Of a DNA stretch of 64,000 nucleotides, positions 35,535 to 44,617 are shown one piece after another. The number at the start of each line of letters is the position of its first letter. Positions within the stretch are counted from its first letter, which is position 1. The DNA is from Agarilytica rhodophyticola. Lineage in GTDB: Bacteria > Pseudomonadota > Gammaproteobacteria > Pseudomonadales > Cellvibrionaceae. The position numbers and the translations under genes were made by a program. The stretch spans positions 3,192,501-3,256,500 of the forward strand of contig NZ_CP020038.1 of assembly GCF_002157225.2 (NCBI RefSeq). The letters run 5' to 3'. A model generated the notes under the pieces. The model searched no databases. It saw nothing but the letters and a program-made list of their open reading frames with translations, and was not told where the DNA came from.

Positions 35535-36965
35535 ATGGCTCAATATAAAACTCCTGATGTTTATGTACGGGAAAAATCCACACTACCTCCTTCTGTTGCT
35601 GAAGTGCCAACGGCAATACCGGTTTTTGTTGGCTATACAGAAAAAGTCGAAAATGCAAAACAACAATCTATTTTGCTAAAACCGACAAAAATAACAAATA
35701 TGGCGGAATACCAAACGGTTTTCGGTGGTAAAGCGGCAGAATCTTTTACCGTTAATGTCGCCGAAGGACGGGAACCCCATATCCTCAGCACTGGCGATAG
35801 CGCTGCAGACGGTGCTAAGAAGATGCCGACATTTATGTTAGCCCATGCGATAGAGCATTTCTTTGCTAACGGTGGAGGGGCTTGTTATATAGTCAGTGTC
35901 GGTGCTTATATGGATGCGAGTGGCAGTGGTATGACAATGCCTGCAAAAGCAGATTTTGATGCTGGCTTAAAAGTGGTTGAAGAAGTCGATGAAATCACTT
36001 TGATCTGTCTGGTTGATGCCCATAGCTTGACGATGGATAACTACTACAATCTACAAAATGACGCGTTGGCCCAGTGCAGTAAATTACAAGATAGATTTAC
36101 CTTAATGGACGTGATTGAAGCAGATACAAGTACACTTGTTTCTGCTCAAATAGCAGCAGATGCGGCAAGCTTGCGCGCTGCCGTCACCGGTGATCTAAAA
36201 TACGGTGCCGCTTATTATCCAAATGTCCTTACCTCTTATCCTCGCCACTATATTGACACATCGATCAGTGTTATTGAAATCGATAGCAGCGGCAATGAAG
36301 GCCCTGCAACAACATTGGATCAAATGGAAAGTGCCAATACAGCTACCTACAATGCAGTTAAGAAAGCACTGGCGAAAAACTTTTTACTACTTCCTCCCTC
36401 GCCAGCGGTAGCCGGAGTAATAGCACGAGTCGATGGTTCTCGTGGAGTATGGAAGGCACCAGCTAATGAAGCATTAGCGATGGTAAAACAGCCCAGCAAA
36501 ATGATTAAAAGTAGTGACCAAGACGATTTAAACGTTGATAGCGGCAGTGGAAAATCTATTAACGCGATTCGCCAGTTTACCGGTAAGGGAAACCTTATTT
36601 GGGGAGCGCGAACCCTTGCTGGTAATGATAATGAATGGCGCTATATTTCAGTTCGTCGTCTATTCAATATGGTAGAAGAGTCGGTACAAAAAGCAACTGG
36701 TTTTGCTGTTTTTGAACCCAACACTCCCTTTACATGGTTAAAATTAAAAACCATGATTGAAAGTTACTTAGAGAATCTATGGAAGCAGGGTGCACTTTTT
36801 GGTGAATCAGCCGCCCAAGCGTTTTTTGTTAATGTTGGCCTAGGTCAAACGATGACGGAGGATGACATTAACAATGGCATTATGCATATAGAGATTGGTT
36901 TAGCTGCGGTACGTCCCGCGGAATTTATTGTATTAACCTTTTCTCATAAATCCCTTGAAGGCTAA
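35535..36965 (+). CDS. Contractile sheath protein 2 (Afp2-4-like)
   Basis: A 476-residue sheath protein, closely related to the previous one in both terminal regions (VPTAIPVFVGYTEK near residue 22; GKSINAIRQFTGKGNLIWGA; NDNEWRYISVRRLFNMVEE; FFVNVGLGQTMTEDDINNG), but without the central insert. Afp and PVC have three sheath genes; here there are two. This simpler one would be the main sheath subunit, and the longer one could occupy special layers or decorate the surface. The gap of 100 bases before it carries no other gene. Confidence 0.93.
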   Translation: MAQYKTPDVYVREKSTLPPSVAEVPTAIPVFVGYTEKVENAKQQSILLKPTKITNMAEYQTVFGGKAAESFTVNVAEGREPHILSTGDSAADGAKKMPTFMLAHAIEHFFANGGGACYIVSVGAYMDASGSGMTMPAKADFDAGLKVVEEVDEITLICLVDAHSLTMDNYYNLQNDALAQCSKLQDRFTLMDVIEADTSTLVSAQIAADAASLRAAVTGDLKYGAAYYPNVLTSYPRHYIDTSISVIEIDSSGNEGPATTLDQMESANTATYNAVKKALAKNFLLLPPSPAVAGVIARVDGSRGVWKAPANEALAMVKQPSKMIKSSDQDDLNVDSGSGKSINAIRQFTGKGNLIWGARTLAGNDNEWRYISVRRLFNMVEESVQKATGFAVFEPNTPFTWLKLKTMIESYLENLWKQGALFGESAAQAFFVNVGLGQTMTEDDINNGIMHIEIGLAAVRPAEFIVLTFSHKSLEG

Positions 36966-37013
36966 TTAACTACTTTACATTTATCCCTATAGAATCTCTG
37001 GAGAATAGTACCT

Positions 37014-37460
37014 ATGGCTACTACAGCACAAGATATTGCCAATGAATATCCCATTCCCGTCTATCGTTTTGTGGTGAGTTACGGTGAAGAAAGTATTCCA
37101 TTTTCTGAAGTATCGGGCTTGGATATTGGTGTTGAAACAATTACCTATAAAGACGGCCTTAGTAAAAAGCATATGCCCGGCCAAAAAACCGATGTAAATA
37201 TCACTTTGAAAAGAGGTCTAGTGCGTAAGAAAAGTCAATTCTATGACTGGATTTCCACTATTAGTTTAAATCTCGTGGATAAAAAAGATATTACGGTATC
37301 CTTGACCAATGAAACAGGAGATGAACCTTTAGTCACATGGAAGGTAACTAATGCTTTTCCTAAGAAGCTAACTGCCCCTTCGATTAATGGCTCCTCCAAT
37401 GAAGCGAGTGTAGAATCGTTAGAACTACTAGCCGATGATGTGAAGATGGAATTTCATTAG
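37014..37460 (+). CDS. Inner tube protein 1 (Afp1/Afp5-like, T4 gp19 family)
   Basis: A 148-residue protein of the size and pattern of tail-tube proteins: IPVYRFVVSYGEESIPFSEV, SGLDIGVETITYKDGLSKKH, then VNITLKRGLVRKKSQFYDWI and a closing VESLELLADDVKMEFH. Hexameric rings of it stack into the tube inside the sheath. It lies 48 bases after sheath 2, with CTGGAGA (37000-37006) before its ATG. A hairpin follows it. Confidence 0.92.
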   Translation: MATTAQDIANEYPIPVYRFVVSYGEESIPFSEVSGLDIGVETITYKDGLSKKHMPGQKTDVNITLKRGLVRKKSQFYDWISTISLNLVDKKDITVSLTNETGDEPLVTWKVTNAFPKKLTAPSINGSSNEASVESLELLADDVKMEFH

Positions 37461-37484
37461 TTTTTATCTATTATTTATACATTC

Positions 37485-37508
37485 CAATACCCCTAGGGCT
37501 TGGTATTG
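37485..37508. promoter_or_regulatory. Stem-loop between the two tube genes
   Basis: CAATACC and GGTATTG make a perfect 7-bp stem with an inner CCTAGG, 24 bases after the stop of tube 1. With no T-run it looks more like an mRNA-stabilising or processing stem than a full terminator; it could raise the amount of tube 1 relative to downstream genes. Confidence 0.45.
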
Positions 37509-37561
37509 ATTTACCAGCTCTAGGTCTGCTCTATTTATTCTTATCCTTACGGCTCAAAACT

Positions 37562-38032
37562 ATGTTTATAGATAGTGGACTCCCGTTAGTGGGCTATCGT
37601 TTTGTTGTTGTTATCTTTAGCGCTGGTATCCCTAATCCTGTTGATATGCAATTTAGGGAAGTGAGTGGGCTAAAAATGGCGCGAGGTATTAGTCGCAATG
37701 CCACTATGACAACATTGGATAATCAATTACCTACTCAAACTTTAACTTTAAAGCGTGGTGTTTTTACCTCTCCAAGCCCTTTAATGATAGCTAATGTTGT
37801 GGAGTCTTTTTTTTGGGATACAAGGCTTCTACGTAAAGATATTATGATTAACGTATTAAGTGAAAACGACATACCCGTTAACGCTTGGTTAGTAACTAAT
37901 GCCTATCTAGAATCTTGGGATTGGGATGGGTTAAATGCCTCTAGCAGTGATGTTTTGGTTGAAAGTATGAGCTTTAAATATTCGGGAATAAAGTACATAC
38001 CCCTAAAATTTGTTAAAACCGGCTCCAGTTAA
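37562..38032 (+). CDS. Inner tube protein 2 (Afp5-like initiator tube)
   Basis: A 156-residue second member of the same tube family: GYRFVVVIFSAGIPNPVDMQ, FREVSGLKMARGISRNATM, LTLKRGVFTSPSPLMIANVV and VESMSFKYSGIKYIPLK. In Afp/PVC a second tube protein of this kind forms the first ring on the baseplate hub. It starts the baseplate part of the operon: the next genes follow at 14, 3, 24 and -1 bases. Confidence 0.9.
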   Translation: MFIDSGLPLVGYRFVVVIFSAGIPNPVDMQFREVSGLKMARGISRNATMTTLDNQLPTQTLTLKRGVFTSPSPLMIANVVESFFWDTRLLRKDIMINVLSENDIPVNAWLVTNAYLESWDWDGLNASSSDVLVESMSFKYSGIKYIPLKFVKTGSS

Positions 38033-38046
38033 AAGAGGGTGTATTT

Positions 38047-38328
38047 ATGGATATTAGCTGCGCACAAGTAAAAGTTAAAACACATATCACAGATCAACAA
38101 GAAGGTGTGGAACACTCTGAATCCACACCTAGAGAATTGGTGGGGGACAATAAGCCTCTTTTACCGAATAGTTACGAAACAAAAATATATAAAGATATCG
38201 ACGCCCTAAAAAAACAAATTAGTGTAATGAATAAAAGACTGGATAGATTGTTACATTTTGATGGAGACAACCTGACTCATGCAATTCATAGCGCACTAAC
38301 TCGTGAAACCTTAAGAAAAAGGCCTTAG
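38047..38328 (+). CDS. Small protein in the Afp6 position
   Basis: A 93-residue hydrophilic protein with a C-terminal coiled-coil-like helix (YKDIDALKKQISVMNKRLDR). Known eCIS operons encode a short protein (Afp6/Pvc6) exactly here, between the second tube gene and the hub adaptor gene. Similarity cannot be shown by eye, so the assignment rests on place and size. AGAGGGTGT (38033-38041) serves as ribosome site. Confidence 0.6.
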   Translation: MDISCAQVKVKTHITDQQEGVEHSESTPRELVGDNKPLLPNSYETKIYKDIDALKKQISVMNKRLDRLLHFDGDNLTHAIHSALTRETLRKRP

Positions 38329-38331
38329 TCC

Positions 38332-38898
38332 ATGTCGATCATTAACGATCCCACCCGCGCTTTCTTGCCGATTATGAAAGTTACTGCATTTAGCGACGTA
38401 CAGAGAACTAAGAAGGAGGGCAGTATATATTTACCCTATGATACCTCGGCCTTAGACTCTACTTATACCAATACACTACTTGAAGATGATCCAAAAGAAG
38501 GTGTGAGTGGTAGTAATCGTTATAAAGGTTCACCTTCATCTGACTTAAACATTAACTTCTTACTTGATGATACAACTTATAGTAATTTGATTGCTTATGC
38601 ACTACCTAACATGCTTATACCTGATAGTGTAGATAAACTTGTTAAGAAGTTAATAACTCTATGCTATACACACAATAGTTCTACTAAAGAGCCTAATTAT
38701 GTATTGCTTCAGGCGCTTAATATGCCTTTGGTTAATAGCGTTGGCGGTGGTTTTAAAGGGCGCTTGTTAAATATGAGTGTAAAAAATGAAATTATTAATT
38801 TATTAGGAAACCGAGTTAAAGCAAAGGTGGAGTGCTCATTTAAAGAAAGCTTGCCTCCTGAAGAGCTAAAAAAATATATACAAGCAACTGTCAAGTAA
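38332..38898 (+). CDS. Hub adaptor (Afp7-like, CIS tube protein family), apparently without LysM domain
   Basis: A 188-residue protein, 3 bases after the previous gene. KVTAFSDVQRTKKEGSIYLP, then SRNRYKG-like SGSNRYKGSPSSDLNINFLL and a C-terminal VKNEIINLLGNRVKAKVECS followed by FKE match the CIS tube/Afp7 pattern (a beta fold linking tube and spike). Homologues usually carry a LysM domain at the C-terminus; this one stops where that domain would begin (EELKKYIQATVK), so it seems to be a short form. Confidence 0.78.
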   Translation: MSIINDPTRAFLPIMKVTAFSDVQRTKKEGSIYLPYDTSALDSTYTNTLLEDDPKEGVSGSNRYKGSPSSDLNINFLLDDTTYSNLIAYALPNMLIPDSVDKLVKKLITLCYTHNSSTKEPNYVLLQALNMPLVNSVGGGFKGRLLNMSVKNEIINLLGNRVKAKVECSFKESLPPEELKKYIQATVK

Positions 38899-38922
38899 TA
38901 CATTTAACCTGGGTATCTGAAT

Positions 38923-40560
38923 ATGAGTGACTTTGATATATCCGTATCTGATGATGGCAGTGCTGGCAGTAAGGTAAAAGCCCATATCCAGATTTTGTCC
39001 CTCAATATATGTTATAGAGTCAATGATATCCCGACTCTGGAATTAAAGCTTGTAGATAGATATATCCCAGATAAAGACACATTCGAACTTGCGGATAAAA
39101 AAATATTTGAAATTGGCAAGATTATTAGTGTTACAAGTGTTGATAAGAAGGTAGCGTTATTTAAAGGTATTATCACCGGTGTTGGTATAGGTGTTGGTGC
39201 TGATGGCGAAGTCTTTCATCATATTACAGCACATGGTGATATAGTAAAAATGACGGAAGGTAAGATAACTACCTTATTTAAAGCCGAAACTACGGATGAG
39301 GATATTATTAAAAAATTGATGACAGATGCCGGAGTTAAATTGGGTAAAATAGCGGCAGGAAAATTTCCTCATCATCAGTACTTTTGTTTTCAGCAAAGTC
39401 CTTGGCGAGTAATGATGGCCAGAACCATTGCAAACGGGGCCGTTTTTTCGCCCGAGGTAGAAGCAAATAACATTGTGGATTTACAAACTTTTAAAGCTGA
39501 AAAAGTAACATTAAATCTAAATCGTAGTGAAGTTCGACATTTTTATTTGCATACAGATGCTAGGTCACAAATTAAAAAAGTAAGTGCCAGTACATGGAGT
39601 ATAGAGAAACAAGAATTAGACAAAGATGTAACAGGTGATCTTGCTGGTTATAAGACGATTAAAGATGTTGATAAAGTGATGGCGACACCTGATCTGACTT
39701 TGTTTGCAAACATCCCAAAGTCTCCAGATGAGCTAAAAGCCGAGGCAACGGCACAGAATAATTACCGGGCAATCGATCTATACTCTGGCGAAATAAGCTT
39801 AGTGATACAGCCACAAAGTAGTGCACCGACTATTGCTCTTATGAATCAAATAAGCCTAGCCGGTGCAGGTAAGGAGTTTGCCGGTGATTATATGGTAACA
39901 GCTATTACTCATCGAACTTACCAAGGACAGTGGATGATGGATATTACTTTGGGTCTATCATTACGTCAAACCTTACAATCTGATTACGCCAACCTATCTC
40001 CATTACCTATCGTCGTTGGCAAAGTTATGAAATATGAAGAAGATAAAAGCGAAAATTTACAGCGTATCCCGGTAAAATTACCGGCTATAACCGGGGAGGA
40101 AAAAATATGGGCGCGGTTGTTGTCTCCTTTTGCCAGCAATGAAGAAGGTGTGTTTTTTCCCCCAAATGAAGACGACGAAGTGATGGTGGGTTTTATCGAT
40201 GGAGATTGCCGCTATCCGGTAATATTAGGCTCCACACACAATAGTAAACAAAAACCACCAGGGAAATTTGGTCCCGATGAAGTTAATCAAGGTATTTTCA
40301 TCAAAAATGAGGATAAATTGATAAACTTGAGTTTTGATAAAAAAAATACCAGTATGTCTCTAATTGCAGGTGAGGAAACAAAAGCAATATTAAGTGATGA
40401 GGCTGGTGTGAGTGTCGAAAAAGGTGAGTCTAATATAGCAATTAGCAAAGCTATAAACATTATAAGTGCCGACCCTCTTGCCCTAGAATGTGAAAGAGAT
40501 ATAGCACTCACTTCAAAAGCAAAGTTCATTATTTCTGCAACTTCAACGGAGATTGAATAG
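38923..40560 (+). CDS. VgrG-like spike protein (Afp8-like)
   Basis: A 545-residue protein with the gp27/phage-late-control-D-like part (residues about 20-350, SLNICYRVNDIPTLELKLVD; FKGIITGVGIGVGADGE), the gp5 OB-fold (about 363-442, IPVKLPAITGEEKIWARLLS; DEVMVGFIDGDCRYPVILGS) and a C-terminal beta-helical needle with repeating short strands (ILSDEAGVSVEKGESNIAIS). It forms the trimeric spike at the particle tip. No PAAR protein gene follows, unlike in Afp. The stop overlaps the GTG start of the next gene by one base. Confidence 0.92.
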   Translation: MSDFDISVSDDGSAGSKVKAHIQILSLNICYRVNDIPTLELKLVDRYIPDKDTFELADKKIFEIGKIISVTSVDKKVALFKGIITGVGIGVGADGEVFHHITAHGDIVKMTEGKITTLFKAETTDEDIIKKLMTDAGVKLGKIAAGKFPHHQYFCFQQSPWRVMMARTIANGAVFSPEVEANNIVDLQTFKAEKVTLNLNRSEVRHFYLHTDARSQIKKVSASTWSIEKQELDKDVTGDLAGYKTIKDVDKVMATPDLTLFANIPKSPDELKAEATAQNNYRAIDLYSGEISLVIQPQSSAPTIALMNQISLAGAGKEFAGDYMVTAITHRTYQGQWMMDITLGLSLRQTLQSDYANLSPLPIVVGKVMKYEEDKSENLQRIPVKLPAITGEEKIWARLLSPFASNEEGVFFPPNEDDEVMVGFIDGDCRYPVILGSTHNSKQKPPGKFGPDEVNQGIFIKNEDKLINLSFDKKNTSMSLIAGEETKAILSDEAGVSVEKGESNIAISKAINIISADPLALECERDIALTSKAKFIISATSTEIE

Positions 40561-40952
40561 TGATTGAAGAAGATATTATCGGTATTGGTTGGTCTTTTCC
40601 TCCAAAAAGAAAGTCAGCAGAATCAGGCCCTATAATGGCTACACAAAATGCACTTATTAGACAATCGGTTTATATTCTCATGCATACCTTATTTGGCGAA
40701 CGTGCACTTCATTCAACTTTCGGTAGCCGTTTAGGTGATTTTAATTTTGACAGTGTTGATCCGTTTGTTTTAGCGGAAATGAAAGAAGAGATTGCCAACG
40801 CACTTATGTTGAATGAACCTAGAGTTGAGTTGCAAGATGTACAGTTTGATAGCACTGAAGTTTATGATGGCATACTAAAAATTTCTCTTCATTATACGAT
40901 TTTAGAAACTAATACCAGTTCAAATATGGTGTTTCCCTATTACCTAAATTAG
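40560..40952 (+). CDS. gp25-like baseplate wedge protein (Afp9-like)
   Basis: A 130-residue protein starting at GTG 40560, overlapping the spike stop by one base. DIIGIGWSFPPKR and IRQSVYILMHTLFGERALHS, then FGSRLGDFNFDSVDPFVLAE are the GPW/gp25 pattern; it starts sheath polymerisation at the baseplate. The GTG start is preferred because the GIGWSFPP opening is conserved in the family. The next particle gene (Afp11-like) follows at 41023; the PAAR gene normally found between them is absent. Confidence 0.92.
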   Translation: MIEEDIIGIGWSFPPKRKSAESGPIMATQNALIRQSVYILMHTLFGERALHSTFGSRLGDFNFDSVDPFVLAEMKEEIANALMLNEPRVELQDVQFDSTEVYDGILKISLHYTILETNTSSNMVFPYYLN

Positions 40953-41022
40953 TATTGAAAGCAAAAAAACATCTGTATTACATGCATTACGCTATCCATT
41001 ACCCCTATTACTGGATATCACT

Positions 41023-44000
41023 ATGGCGCAATCTGACCAAAGTTTAATACTCTTGACCCAGCATACCAATGGTACCACCCAAACATCCCGTAATTTACCG
41101 CAGCTTACCCATCAATATTTTTCTGCTCAAGAGCGTAGTTTAGCTGAATGGTTTCATTACATGTACTTATTTTCGAAAAACATTGGTTTTTTTGATTATA
41201 CCAAACAGCAACAAAATGGCAGCTGGCAAGGTGCGTTGGCAAATATTGAACAAGCGAGACTATTTACCCATCTTATTGAAGGTACAGAGGTTGATGAAGA
41301 TACTAGGAACTTGATTTCGCGACCAGATATGGGCTTGTTGTTGGCTTTTTTTGAGATGTTAAATACTCCACAGCAGCAATTTGATGGCTTCACAGCCAGG
41401 CACAAAGAGTTTTATTATCGCCAGGTGCTAGGTTTTAAGGAAAAGCCAGCCTTAGCTGATAAAGTTCACGTGGTGATTACACTTAGCGATTCCACTTCAT
41501 CAAAAACGCTTATCCGAGGTACTCAGTTTGATGGTGGAGAGGATCAAGATGGCCGTAAGTTAATATATCAGAGCCTTAATAATGCTGTACTTAATCATAG
41601 CCAAGTTAATAAGTTATTTACCTTATCGAAGAAGCCGATAGATCCAAATAACCAGAAAAACCGTTTGCTTTTAACCCAAGCGTATAACCGAGAACAAGGT
41701 TTAGAATTTTCTCCCGAAGGCATACTTAGTTTTGGCGAAGCGGATATCAATGATGGTGAAAGACAATTATCACCATCATTGGGGTTTACACTTGCCTCAC
41801 CTGAATTGTATTTGTCCAGTGGTGAACGTCGTATAATGTTAGCTTTTCGGCTTAAGGAAAATCATAGCTGGATCGGAGGTAGTATCAGTGATTATTTTGA
41901 TGTGAGTATTTCTACTGAACAGGAACTGATAACTCTAGATATTGAACTTACGGAAGAGTTTGTCACTTACTTAGATAGTAATAATACGCTACAGGAAAGC
42001 CTTAATATTACGATTACGATCGATAGGTTCTTCCCTGTAATTGCTCCTTTACTAGATGAAAATCAACCACTAATCCCTATATTACCTTATTTATCTTTCA
42101 CACTAAAAGAACAGCACCACGATAAATTAGAGCTTTTATCTCGTGGAAATTTTATAAATATTGATATGACCATACAGGTTTCAGGTTTAAGTGGCGCTAT
42201 TGCTAGTAACGACATTGGTGCTATTGATACCAGTAAGCCTTTTGAGCCTTTTACTTTTTCTCCAAGTATAAGTTCTTCTTTTAACTTTACCCATCCGGAA
42301 TTGCTAATTAAAAACATAACACAAGCCTCATTGGATTTTCACTGGCTTGGACGTCCCAGCAACTTGCGAGAACACTATGACAGTTACGCAGAATATAGAG
42401 ATCCAGACAAAAACGAAAGTGCTATCTGGGCGCCTAATTTGGCGCAGGTATGTTATTCTGATAAACCCGATTGTATCGAAAATTTAACACTTTTTAGTGA
42501 CAACGAACCTGTTAACAATATTGATAGAATGGCAATGGGTTTTATTAGCCAAGAAACAAACTATCAAAAACTACGACAGGAATATTTCCAATTACCTTTT
42601 ACTTCAAATTCTGCAGTAGAGTGGCCAAGATGGTTTTCTATAACACTTTCCAATAACGACTTTGGGCACGGTGATTATTCCCAGGTTGCACAATACATCG
42701 CATATAAAAATATTAACAATCCGGATGCAGAAAACACATTAGTACCACCACCTTATACACCCGTGCTTAATCAGTTGTTGATTAACTATGAGAGTCATAC
42801 CCAGCTTACATTAACTGATACGCTTCTAGAATCTCCTGAGAGTAAAAAGTACAGACGTGCTTTGCAACATATTCATCCGTTAGGTCGGCCCAATATGAGT
42901 GCAACTAACAGCAAACATATTGCTTTAGTTCCAAATTTTACTAAGCAAGGTTATTTGTATATAGGTGTTGCAAATGTTAAAACACCTGGGCAATTTCGAC
43001 TTTATTTTCAACTCGACCCAGTGGATGGCAGCAATATATCTAATGACCCTATCTTAGAATGGAGTTATCTTGATTCTTCAGGGTGGACTGCTTTTTCCCG
43101 TAGTCAAGGGGGGAGAGTTGCTCAGCGCGGGCGCATCATTGAGGATTCTACTTTCAATTTACTCGATAGTGGAATTGTGGCATTTGAACTCCCTAAGCTG
43201 GATTTGTCGTCTAATTTTACCGGTGACGACTTACTATGGATACGCGTATCCATAAGCGATGATGATGCAGCGGCAGATAATGTTGCGAAATATTCACAAA
43301 TAAAAAATGTATTGGCTCAGGGCATTATGCTTGAATTAATGCACTTACCTATTGACCAAGCTTTGTTAGACGAACAAGCAAGCGTATCTTCCAATGTTCC
43401 TAAATATTATCATCCTAGTCATTATGCTGAACCATTATCGCAAGAAAGCATTAGCAGTTTGTTGCAGCCAGACTCACAAATTGCCGCCATTTCGCAACCT
43501 TATGGATCTTTTTCGGGAAAGCAATCGGAGACATCAGATACTTTGGAAATCCGCGCCAGTGAAAGACTCAGACACAAAAATAGGGCGTTAACTGCATGGG
43601 ACTTTGAACACTTAGTACTTGCTGAATTTCCTGAGTTGTTTATGGCGAGATGCTATCGTAACAATACACAAGATAGTGTCGATCTTGTAGTTGTGCCGGT
43701 CAATTATGATCCCACTATACTACAACCCAAAGTGCCATTATTTTTAAAGCGCCGTATTCAGCGTTTTTTAAATACTATTTCACCTCCTGGTGTTAACGTT
43801 CAAGTAATTGATCCAGAATACGAGGAGGTCGCCTTTGATGTCACCCTCAATATTGCTCAAGACTATGATTTAGATAGTACTGTTCTTGATGTTAATCAAA
43901 TTCTTATTGATTTTATGACGCCTTGGAATCGGCGAGCAGAAAACAATACGGAACAAAAGAACCAGAGCTTTGTAAAAACCATATACCTAACAGAAGTTGC

Positions 44001-44226
44001 CGCCGCTTTAGAGCGCCATCCTGGAGTTAAAGTCATCTATACTTTACGGGCTCAAGTTAAAAAAGTCTTTCAAGATATTTCACTTATTCCTTCATCCAAT
44101 GCTGCAATTTTAGTTCCTGTCGCTGATCACAAGATAAGCCTACTCAATAAAGAAGTGGAGATCTTTGAAGGTATTGGCAAATGGAAAATTGAAGATGATT
44201 TCGAAATTCCTAATAAGACACCATAA
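41023..44226 (+). CDS. Baseplate J-like protein (Afp11-like)
   Basis: A 1067-residue baseplate protein. The C-terminal third has the J/gp6-like features RASERLRHKNRALTAWDFEH, PELFMARCYRN and FLKRRIQRFLNTISPPGVNV. The first 800 residues are a large, beta-rich body as in other eCIS Afp11 proteins. Together with the Afp12-like protein it builds the wedge ring that holds fibres and triggers contraction. Its stop codon lies within the first hairpin of the downstream repeat array (CCATAAAAT). Confidence 0.9.
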   Translation: MAQSDQSLILLTQHTNGTTQTSRNLPQLTHQYFSAQERSLAEWFHYMYLFSKNIGFFDYTKQQQNGSWQGALANIEQARLFTHLIEGTEVDEDTRNLISRPDMGLLLAFFEMLNTPQQQFDGFTARHKEFYYRQVLGFKEKPALADKVHVVITLSDSTSSKTLIRGTQFDGGEDQDGRKLIYQSLNNAVLNHSQVNKLFTLSKKPIDPNNQKNRLLLTQAYNREQGLEFSPEGILSFGEADINDGERQLSPSLGFTLASPELYLSSGERRIMLAFRLKENHSWIGGSISDYFDVSISTEQELITLDIELTEEFVTYLDSNNTLQESLNITITIDRFFPVIAPLLDENQPLIPILPYLSFTLKEQHHDKLELLSRGNFINIDMTIQVSGLSGAIASNDIGAIDTSKPFEPFTFSPSISSSFNFTHPELLIKNITQASLDFHWLGRPSNLREHYDSYAEYRDPDKNESAIWAPNLAQVCYSDKPDCIENLTLFSDNEPVNNIDRMAMGFISQETNYQKLRQEYFQLPFTSNSAVEWPRWFSITLSNNDFGHGDYSQVAQYIAYKNINNPDAENTLVPPPYTPVLNQLLINYESHTQLTLTDTLLESPESKKYRRALQHIHPLGRPNMSATNSKHIALVPNFTKQGYLYIGVANVKTPGQFRLYFQLDPVDGSNISNDPILEWSYLDSSGWTAFSRSQGGRVAQRGRIIEDSTFNLLDSGIVAFELPKLDLSSNFTGDDLLWIRVSISDDDAAADNVAKYSQIKNVLAQGIMLELMHLPIDQALLDEQASVSSNVPKYYHPSHYAEPLSQESISSLLQPDSQIAAISQPYGSFSGKQSETSDTLEIRASERLRHKNRALTAWDFEHLVLAEFPELFMARCYRNNTQDSVDLVVVPVNYDPTILQPKVPLFLKRRIQRFLNTISPPGVNVQVIDPEYEEVAFDVTLNIAQDYDLDSTVLDVNQILIDFMTPWNRRAENNTEQKNQSFVKTIYLTEVAAALERHPGVKVIYTLRAQVKKVFQDISLIPSSNAAILVPVADHKISLLNKEVEIFEGIGKWKIEDDFEIPNKTP

Positions 44227-44589
44227 AATAAAGGCATTTCGCACAATGCCGCCAAATTTTATGGGGCGACGTTAAAATAGATTAGGATGATCTATTTTAC
44301 CACTAGGTTAACACGCGATGCATGGATGCATCGCCATTGGGTGTAAGTCAATGCGAGCCCCATAAAATAAAGGTATTTCGCACAATGCCGCCAAATTTTA
44401 TGGGGCGACGGTAAAATAGATCAGGATGATCTATTTTACCACTAGGTTAACACGCGATACATGGATGCATCGCCATTGGGTGTAAGCCAATGCGAGCCCC
44501 ATAAAATAAAGGCATTTCGTACAATGCCGCCAAATTTTATGGGGCGACGGTAAAATAGATCAGGATGATCTATTTTACCACTAGGTTAA
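44222..44589. repeat. Tandem array of 139-bp units with four hairpins each, between the two large baseplate genes
   Basis: Units start at 44222, 44361 and 44500; the third stops after its second hairpin, at 44589. Each full unit holds four hairpins, given here for the second copy: A, CCCCATAAAAT..ATTTTATGGGG (44358-44405) with an inner GGTATT/AATGCC pairing; B, a 14-bp stem with a GGA loop (44410-44440); C, GCGATACAT-GG-ATGCATCGC (44454-44473); D, CATTGG..CCAATG (44474-44492). Most differences between copies fall in loops or swap G-C for G-U pairs, so folding, probably as RNA, is kept. The array ends 28 bases before the Afp12-like ATG. Confidence 0.92.
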
Positions 44590-44617
44590 TAGTTTTGTTA
44601 ATTATCGTGGTATAACT

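Noticed and set aside
35440-35679. A 79-codon frame between and into the two sheath genes
   Set aside because: It overlaps the start of sheath 2 in another frame and has no own features.
38923-40560. Interpretation of the spike gene as a Type VI secretion VgrG
   Set aside because: Neighbouring genes are eCIS-type, there is no TssB/C pair of T6SS type and no membrane complex; the VgrG-like fold is shared by all contractile systems.
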